A DNA stretch of 57,207 nucleotides from Algoriphagus algorifonticola. Lineage in GTDB: Bacteria; Bacteroidota; Bacteroidia; Cytophagales; Cyclobacteriaceae. This document shows positions 51,842-57,207 of this stretch, one piece after another. Each line of letters starts with the position of its first letter. The first letter of the stretch is position 1. Location of the stretch: contig NZ_VLOG01000001.1 in the NCBI RefSeq assembly GCF_007655305.1, forward strand, positions 1,051 through 58,257. The letters are read 5' to 3'. The translations under genes were made by a program, and so were the position numbers. The notes below the pieces were generated by a model. The model was given only the letters and a program-made list of their open reading frames with translations. It had not been told where the DNA came from and ran no database searches.

Positions 51842-52972
51842 ATGATCAATCGATTTTATTACTTTCTAGCAATCCTTTCTCTGAGTTTAGTCCATTCATG
51901 CAATCAAAAGTCTTCGGAGGAGGAGTCTTCTCAGCCGATAAAAATTCAGTCAGTAGCCCCTGTTGAAAACCTATCGATAAAGTCTGCTCGGATAGTCAGA
52001 TTTTCAGAAAATACATTTGCACCAGTTGGAAGTATATACAAGGTACTAGCAATTCAAAAACGAATAATCTTAGTTGATAAAACTATTGGAAATACAGTGA
52101 TTATTTTTGACGATTCAGGAAAGTATTTAAATCACATCTATAGAATTGGTGAAGGGCCCGGTGAATACAAGAATTTGGAAAACATCTATTTTGATGAAAA
52201 GGAGAATGTACTAATCCTGATTCCAATGGATTATCGGAAAAAATATTTCTTCGATCTTGATGGCAATTTTATCAAAGAGGAAAAGTATAATGAGAATATT
52301 AGATATACAGATCTAATGCCTTCGGGTAGTTCGGAAATAGTGATCAATAATGCTTCCCTGAACGCAGAGGACGGATTTAAAGTTTATGAAAATCAAGAAT
52401 TGGTTGTATCGGCCATTCCTTTTGTTGATTATTTAGACATGACTCCATTGGATGGAAGGAATGTAATTTCGAAAATTAATAGGGATAATTTTAATTTTAC
52501 CGTTGGGAATAGAGACACCATTTTTCGCTACAACGCTAAGAGTCACAAAATTTCAGCTGATTATATTTTTGATTTCGAAGCTCCTATTTCGAAAATGGAT
52601 TATGCCAACCATCCCAGTCCATTGGAATATTTTGTTGAAAGCCAAATGTTTATTGGCATTTTTGATATTTTTCAAAACGAAAATTTCCTTTCGTTCACAA
52701 CATTTAAATATCCTAGAATCAAGGGTAGACTTTTAGCCAAGTCCAGTAATAAGATCTATGATACCGAAGAATTAATTCAGAATAAAATTGGTAACATCGG
52801 CTTTGATGGAATTCTCGGTTTAAGCGAGAGTGGAGAGTTTATTGCAGTCCTCAAAGCTGATCCTGATGGAAACTGGGATTTTTCTAATAACAAAAGTTTA
52901 GAGGCAGCTTTAGGAGAAATGGAAGGAATAGGTCCTGAGGAGTTTTTACTGCTTTTCTTTAAAGTAGAATAG
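51842..52972 (+). CDS. 6-bladed beta-propeller lipoprotein (module 2)
   Basis: A 376-residue lipoprotein (LVHSC, Cys20). The turn DDSGKYLNHIYRIGEGPGEY is the clearest propeller signature in the window. A longer frame from 51785 was rejected because the lipoprotein signal starts at 51842. No thioredoxin-like gene follows; the next feature is L leader 3. The module 2 lipoprotein is less AT-rich than that of module 1. Confidence 0.82.
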   Translation: MINRFYYFLAILSLSLVHSCNQKSSEEESSQPIKIQSVAPVENLSIKSARIVRFSENTFAPVGSIYKVLAIQKRIILVDKTIGNTVIIFDDSGKYLNHIYRIGEGPGEYKNLENIYFDEKENVLILIPMDYRKKYFFDLDGNFIKEEKYNENIRYTDLMPSGSSEIVINNASLNAEDGFKVYENQELVVSAIPFVDYLDMTPLDGRNVISKINRDNFNFTVGNRDTIFRYNAKSHKISADYIFDFEAPISKMDYANHPSPLEYFVESQMFIGIFDIFQNENFLSFTTFKYPRIKGRLLAKSSNKIYDTEELIQNKIGNIGFDGILGLSESGEFIAVLKADPDGNWDFSNNKSLEAALGEMEGIGPEEFLLLFFKVE

Positions 52973-52998
52973 CAAACCTAGTTTCATAAATCTTAAGC

Positions 52999-53168
52999 CA
53001 ATCTGGCTACCGCTCAAAAAAAAAAAAAAATGCCTTCTACGTAAATTTTAGAAATTTTTTAAATGTTTGGTTTTGATAAATACAACTAGGACAATAGATT
53101 AGTTGCAGCTTCAGAGTTGAAGTCGTTTTTGGGCCAAAAACTTTTTAGTAATTCTAACTTTTAACAAA
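52999..53168 (+). promoter_or_regulatory. L leader, copy 3 (promoter and hairpin leader of peptide module 3)
   Basis: Third copy, with the longest poly-A tract (15 A) between the conserved ACCGCTC and TGCCTTC. The TTG, 19-bp spacer and TAGATTAG are kept; the dyad CAACTA/TAGTTG is intact (one base in its loop differs from copy 1). The GTTTTTG/CAAAAAC hairpin and T run are kept. The ATG context AACAAAATGAAAAAAGTA is the same as in copy 1. Confidence 0.7.
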
Positions 53169-53402
53169 ATGAAAAAAGTATTAATTGGAATAGCCTTTTT
53201 GGGGGCTATGGCTTTTACACCGAATTTAGGTTTTAGTCAAACTGATCTTGATCCAGGTGGTTTTGAAAATCCTAAACCACCTTGCTATCAGAGAATGGTC
53301 ATCTGCAATGGGCATTATACGGTAAAGCATTGTGACAACAAATTGACAAGTGACCGTTGTAGTGTATATGAAGTTGGCTGTCTTAGTTGCGAAGGATATT
53401 AA
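53169..53402 (+). CDS. secreted six-cysteine peptide (module 3)
   Basis: A 77-residue peptide with a signal peptide (about 1-24, ending GFSQ) and six cysteines: Cys39, 46, 55, 64, 71, 74 (C-x6-C-x8-C-x8-C-x6-C-x2-C). It has CYQ after the first Cys and C-x-G-x-x-T after the second, as in peptide 1, with a short proline-rich segment (PKPPC) before. Probably disulfide-linked and extracytoplasmic. Function unknown. Confidence 0.8.
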   Translation: MKKVLIGIAFLGAMAFTPNLGFSQTDLDPGGFENPKPPCYQRMVICNGHYTVKHCDNKLTSDRCSVYEVGCLSCEGY

Positions 53403-53418
53403 CAAATAATTTATCAAA

Positions 53419-53449
53419 TGCCTACTCCTTCCATGGAGTGGGCAACTTT
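53419..53449 (+). terminator. hairpin between peptide and propeller gene, module 3
   Basis: TGCCTACTCC/GGAGTGGGCA (53419-53428 with 53435-53444; one T-G pair), then a T5 run, so this one looks like a true weak terminator. It is 17 bp after the peptide stop and before the lipoprotein ATG at 53467. Confidence 0.65.
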
Positions 53450-53466
53450 TTGTAATTCAACAAAAA

Positions 53467-54588
53467 ATGAATAACTACAAATTCTCATTTTCTATATTTA
53501 TTTACATTTTATCTCTTTCCTGTTCATTTAATAATAATTTGGAAATTGAGAAATTGGTAATGAACGAGCTTGATTTAGTGCAAAAGAGTGAGCTCACTAT
53601 TCAAAAAATCACTCCATTAGAGACAAGGATGGAAAATCTAATGGGAATAGATATCCGTGCCAGATTTGACCAGTCTTTCTTTTATCTGATGGATGAGAAT
53701 TCGAAAGATGCAATTCATTTTTTTGACAAAAATGGGAACTACCTTGGTAGTCAAGGACAAGTTGGTGAGGGGCCTGGCACCTTACAAAAACTAGACGACT
53801 TTTTGATCAATCCCGATGGCAGTATAGAAGTCCTTTCCGGTATAGGAGATCGCGCTACAGTTTATAATATCTCAGGGTCTGGCGAGTTAAATAAAGTCTT
53901 TGATACAAATTATTTAGCAAGTTCTTTTACCAAATTGCCATCCGGAGAATATCTTCTTTACGGTAGTTATAATCTACCTTTTACTGAGTTTCGCTTAGTA
54001 AAAACTGATTCAGAAGGAAAAGTGATATCTTCTTTTTTGGAAAACACTTACAAAAACAAACTTTTGCCAATGACGGAGCGCAATTTCTTCAGAAATGGAA
54101 AAGACCTGCATATCATTGAGTCTTTTCAGCCCTATGTTTACAGCTTTCAAAATGACACCTTAGAAAAGGTGATTCAATTGGATTTTGGCTCTTATTCGAT
54201 TCCCGAATATTTTTGGCAAGAGGATATTATGGATAGTTTTGGGAAAATGAGTGAAACTGGATTTGCCAATTTACACGGGGTATTTGAGGATGAAAATTTA
54301 ATGCTTGTCAGCATTCATATTCAAAAACCAGAAGGCGTCTTCAAGGACTTGGTGTTCATAGACAAAAATACGGACAAAGTCAAAAAAATATCCACCAACC
54401 GGAATGAAGAAATGCTCTATCATAATCCTATTGGGATTGAAGAGGGACAAATCATGTTTTTGACTTATCGTTCTGTGATTTTGAAAGAGCTGTCCAAAAC
54501 CCAATTGGACCAAATCTATTCTCAAATTCCTGAGATGGAATTTGATTATCCAATAATTTTTCAAACCAAGATCCAATTTGATGAATAA
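53467..54588 (+). CDS. 6-bladed beta-propeller lipoprotein (module 3)
   Basis: A 373-residue lipoprotein (SLSC, Cys19). It carries GNYLGSQGQVGEGPGTLQ and is recognisably homologous to module 1 (similar FWxxD and PIGxxxEG segments late in the protein). The stop overlaps the next gene by 8 bp. Likely faces the periplasm or cell surface. It may bind its cognate peptide, but nothing in the sequence proves this. Confidence 0.8.
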   Translation: MNNYKFSFSIFIYILSLSCSFNNNLEIEKLVMNELDLVQKSELTIQKITPLETRMENLMGIDIRARFDQSFFYLMDENSKDAIHFFDKNGNYLGSQGQVGEGPGTLQKLDDFLINPDGSIEVLSGIGDRATVYNISGSGELNKVFDTNYLASSFTKLPSGEYLLYGSYNLPFTEFRLVKTDSEGKVISSFLENTYKNKLLPMTERNFFRNGKDLHIIESFQPYVYSFQNDTLEKVIQLDFGSYSIPEYFWQEDIMDSFGKMSETGFANLHGVFEDENLMLVSIHIQKPEGVFKDLVFIDKNTDKVKKISTNRNEEMLYHNPIGIEEGQIMFLTYRSVILKELSKTQLDQIYSQIPEMEFDYPIIFQTKIQFDE

Positions 54589-55096
54589 AGTTTTAATCTG
54601 TTTTTTCTTATTTTGTCTTCTCTTTGCTTGTCAAAAAAAACCGGAGAAAATGATTTTTCCTGATAATTTGGAAATCATTCATCAGGGTAACCCCCCTTGT
54701 CCAGACTGCAACGAGAAAGCTGTTTTTTATGTAAATATTGCTAAGAGTTCCACCTATTTATTTACCGATAATATTGCGAATTGGAAGGATTTTGCAGCAT
54801 CCTACCCGGATCTTTCCGTGATTGTTTATTTAGGAGGAGAAGGGAAAGATGGCAAAAATAGTCCTGATCAGCTTCGTTCTTTTTTCAAAAGTCAGGATTT
54901 TCCCTATCCAGTATATTTGGATCCCAAAGACGAATTTTTTCACGTAAATCAGCTAGACAACGTCGATTTGGAATATAAGACCGTACTCCATTTTTTGGTC
55001 GAAGAAAACCGGATATTAGATATATACCAGTTTGGGCTTCCCAATTATCGAGTGAGCCAATTAGAAAAATATTTTGGAATGAAGCCAAAAAAATAG
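54581..55096 (+). CDS. thioredoxin/AhpC-fold-like lipoprotein with CxxC (module 3)
   Basis: A 171-residue lipoprotein (LFAC, Cys17). A CPDC motif at Cys40-Cys43 is the only candidate redox site. The PYPVYLDPKDEFFHVN segment matches the module 1 partner, as does the overall length. The ATG 54581 overlaps the propeller stop. A role in disulfide formation or reduction of the Cys-rich peptides is an attractive guess, but the CxxC is not in the normal thioredoxin position, so it is uncertain. Confidence 0.6.
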   Translation: MNKVLICFFLFCLLFACQKKPEKMIFPDNLEIIHQGNPPCPDCNEKAVFYVNIAKSSTYLFTDNIANWKDFAASYPDLSVIVYLGGEGKDGKNSPDQLRSFFKSQDFPYPVYLDPKDEFFHVNQLDNVDLEYKTVLHFLVEENRILDIYQFGLPNYRVSQLEKYFGMKPKK

Positions 55097-55273
55097 CTCA
55101 CAAGTTCTGTAAAAATTAAAAAATCGACTTTTGTTTAAACTGAAATTTATTATTGAAGCTTACCCAAACATTTTTAGATCTAGGTAAGGAATTTTGCATC
55201 CTATCCCCTTTTTTGCTTATTTGCTGAAGACCCATTAGCCGCACTATTTTTTTCAAACCTTAGTTAAGACCTT

Positions 55274-57055
55274 ATGAGCAAACATACCTATGACTCCGGC
55301 CTGATCGGTAACTGTGCCTATATCGCCCATATCGAAAAGGACACCAATATTTCCTGGCTTTGCATGCCCCGATTTGATTCGGACTTTATTTTTGGTGGAA
55401 TGCTGGACCGACAAAAAGGCGGAAAATTTACCGTATTGCCAGAATCCGGAGATTATACTTCCACACAAACTTATGTGGAGAACACCAACATTCTCGAAAC
55501 GATTGTAAGAAATGGAAGTGATAGCTATAAGGTAACAGACTTTGCACCGCGATTCAAAAACTATGACCGATACTATAAGCCTCTGATGCTGATTCGTAAG
55601 GTGGAGCCTATTTCGGGATCACCAAAGATAAGAATCGAGTGTCAACCTGTTACTGAGCGGGGTCAGATTCAGCTTACTCCCAGTCAAGGCAGTAATCATA
55701 TCAGATACATGGGAATTGATCAGGAGTTAAGACTTACTACCAATGCTCCCCTGACTTATGTCTGCGAAAAAAAGTCCTTTGCTCTTCAGAGACCAGTTTA
55801 CCTGGTTCTTACCTACGGAAGACCATTAGAAGCACCGATAGAGTCTACCTCAGAGCGATTCTTGCAATCCACCCGTGAGTACTGGCAGGCTTGGGTCAAA
55901 TCTACCAGCATCCCCAATTTCTCTCAGCGCCTGGTGCTTCGATCCGCTTTGATTCTGAAAATCCACCAATTTGAAGATACCGGAGCGATTATCGCAGCTT
56001 CCACCACTTCACTACCGGAATCTCCGGGTTCTACTAGAAACTGGGATTACCGCTATTGCTGGATTCGTGATACCTATTATACCCTAACCTGTTTCAACAG
56101 TCTGGGACACTTTGAAGAGTTGGAAAAGTATTTTGAATACATCCAAAATCTACCTGTTGGGCCTGAAGGAAGATATCAGCCACTGTACTCCATTTCGGGT
56201 CATGGATTACTGGTAGAGGAAATATCTGATTTGGATGGATATTTAGGCAATAAGCCCGTACGATTTGGGAATCAGGCCTATACCCATATTCAGAATGATC
56301 TTTATGGACAGGTTTTGGTTTCACTGCTTCCGCTGTATTCCGATCATCGATTTACGGAATCTGAGCGGAGTCACTCTGAGCCCATGATTATGAATCTTTT
56401 GGATAAGATTGAGGCCACCATGCATGAGAAAGATGCGGGATTATGGGAATTCAGAAATCTGGCTCAAGAGCATTGTTATACCTTTTTATTTCACTGGGCA
56501 GGCGCCTGTGCTGCCGCAAAAATCGGTATCCGAATGAAGAATGAAGCGATGTATCAAAAAGCAATCGCACTTCGGGAAGAGGCAGTGAAAAAGATTGAGG
56601 CCTGTTATTTACCGGAGAAAAAAGCTTACGCTCAGGCAATAGGAGCAAAGCATATGGACGCTTCTACGCTTCAGTTAATCACCATGGGGTATTTCGGTGA
56701 CAACTTGGAGCGGGCAAATAATCATTTGAAACAATTAGAGAAGGAACTGTTAGCCAAAGATTTTCTTTTCTATCGCTATAAGCACATGGATGATTTTGGT
56801 GTTCCAGAAACCACATTTTTGATCTGTGCGTTTTGGTATATCGAAGCATTGGCTTGTGTGAATAGATTGGACGAGGCGATTCAGGGATTTGAAACTTTGA
56901 CCAAGTATTGCAATCATTTGAATCTGTTTTCGGAGGATGTGGATCAGGCGACAGGAAGTCAGTGGGGGAATTTCCCGCAGGCTTATTCCCATGTGGGTTT
57001 GATGAATGCGGCGTTTAGGATAGGAAAGAGATTGGATATTCCGAATTTTCTGTAA
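55274..57055 (+). CDS. GH15 family glucoamylase/trehalase-like enzyme
   Basis: A 593-residue GH15 glycoside hydrolase. It starts with GLIGNCAYIAHI and DGS-like SWLCMPRFDS, and the middle has SPGSTRNWDYRYCWIRD, the family core of the (alpha/alpha)6 barrel. Bacterial members of this length include trehalases and glucoamylase-like enzymes, so substrate is not settled. No signal peptide is seen; a cytoplasmic role in glucan or trehalose use is likely. The gap 55097-55273 has no clear feature. Confidence 0.9.
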   Translation: MSKHTYDSGLIGNCAYIAHIEKDTNISWLCMPRFDSDFIFGGMLDRQKGGKFTVLPESGDYTSTQTYVENTNILETIVRNGSDSYKVTDFAPRFKNYDRYYKPLMLIRKVEPISGSPKIRIECQPVTERGQIQLTPSQGSNHIRYMGIDQELRLTTNAPLTYVCEKKSFALQRPVYLVLTYGRPLEAPIESTSERFLQSTREYWQAWVKSTSIPNFSQRLVLRSALILKIHQFEDTGAIIAASTTSLPESPGSTRNWDYRYCWIRDTYYTLTCFNSLGHFEELEKYFEYIQNLPVGPEGRYQPLYSISGHGLLVEEISDLDGYLGNKPVRFGNQAYTHIQNDLYGQVLVSLLPLYSDHRFTESERSHSEPMIMNLLDKIEATMHEKDAGLWEFRNLAQEHCYTFLFHWAGACAAAKIGIRMKNEAMYQKAIALREEAVKKIEACYLPEKKAYAQAIGAKHMDASTLQLITMGYFGDNLERANNHLKQLEKELLAKDFLFYRYKHMDDFGVPETTFLICAFWYIEALACVNRLDEAIQGFETLTKYCNHLNLFSEDVDQATGSQWGNFPQAYSHVGLMNAAFRIGKRLDIPNFL

Positions 57056-57132
57056 TGCTTATTTTTTTCTCCCAAGAAGAATAGTAGGCAGAAACAGTAG
57101 GCAGTTTGGAACTCTCGTGAGTCATAAACAGT

Positions 57133-57207
57133 GCCGTCACCGCGAGGAACGAAGCGGTCTCATAAAAGTTAGGACTTGAAATAAATCTTCGCGACTTGGC
57201 CTCTTGC
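57133..57207. repeat. possible dispersed repeat at the window edge
   Basis: The tail GCGAGGAACGAAGCGGTCTC is of the kind that recurs in intergenic regions of Bacteroidota, but only one copy is present here and it is cut by the window end. I cannot define its limits. Confidence 0.25.

Noticed and set aside
49195..53168. The three L leaders as a CRISPR or a transposon with long direct repeats
   Set aside because: Only three copies spaced 1.6-2.2 kb apart, each directly before a gene; no spacers, no transposase, no target duplications.
49359..53402. NVEALA family membership of the peptides
   Set aside because: The NVEALA motif is absent from all three; only the general layout is alike.
49359..55096. 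RiPP or lantibiotic cluster
   Set aside because: No radical SAM, cyclase, LanM, peptidase-transporter or immunity gene is present; the peptides have ordinary signal peptides instead of leader-core organisation.

Overview
The window looks like chromosomal DNA from a member of the Bacteroidota, most likely a marine Cytophagales/Cyclobacteriaceae bacterium of the Algoriphagus type. This is inferred from gene content: gliding genes gldA-gldF-gldG, a DUF4290 gene next to murA, many signal-peptide and SPII lipoprotein starts without Shine-Dalgarno sequences, and TAnnTTTG-like promoter boxes. No rRNA, tRNA, CRISPR array, transposase or phage gene was seen.

Layout. 1-5380: a SixA-like phosphatase lipoprotein, then a DeoR/GlpR-type regulator divergent from glpD-glpK-glpF (glycerol use). 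5525-8495: two tandem secreted M20 amidohydrolases with repeats around them. 8624-14116: an SDR enzyme, gldA-gldF-gldG and dnaN with a strong terminator. 14317-18497: a lone beta-propeller lipoprotein, a VF530 protein, a VOC protein, an AhpD-like protein with an AraC regulator, and a vapBC toxin-antitoxin pair. 18730-36738: secreted or periplasmic enzymes (beta-lactamase-fold hydrolase, Tat-exported TIM-barrel and Gfo/Idh proteins, sulfatase, GH25 lysozyme, GH13 amylase, OMPLA phospholipase, M20 peptidase, GMC oxidoreductase with its small subunit, a Met-rich secreted protein). 36790-41439: a lipoprotein and an overlapping SDR / acetoacetate-decarboxylase-like / SDR / sugar-acid dehydratase operon. 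41593-49182: housekeeping genes (murA, DUF4290, UvrD helicase, LpxL-type acyltransferase, ECF sigma and anti-sigma, gmk, nadD). 55274-57055: a GH15 glucoamylase/trehalase-like enzyme.

The most unusual part is 49195-55096. Three tandem modules each begin with a nearly identical leader of about 170 bp. The leader carries a candidate promoter, a dyad over it and two leader hairpins, the last followed by a T run. Next comes a short secreted Cys-containing peptide (70-77 aa), an unrelated but similarly placed hairpin, and a 6-bladed beta-propeller lipoprotein. In modules 1 and 3 a thioredoxin-fold-like lipoprotein overlaps the end of the propeller gene. Peptides 1 and 3 share a six-cysteine framework. 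The arrangement recalls the NVEALA-peptide/propeller pairs of Bacteroidales, but the NVEALA motif is absent. I cannot name a described system that matches it.

A second candidate is a structured 5' leader (called R1 here). It occurs once before an M20 amidohydrolase (6815-6922) and twice in tandem before a Met-rich secreted protein (35659-35844), all on the minus strand. The copies keep a closing stem and an inner hairpin by compensatory changes. Each can pair a CAT-containing segment with the downstream ATG, and each holds a short reading frame with an R-x-NLT core. The window also has several families of palindromic intergenic repeats (REP-like).
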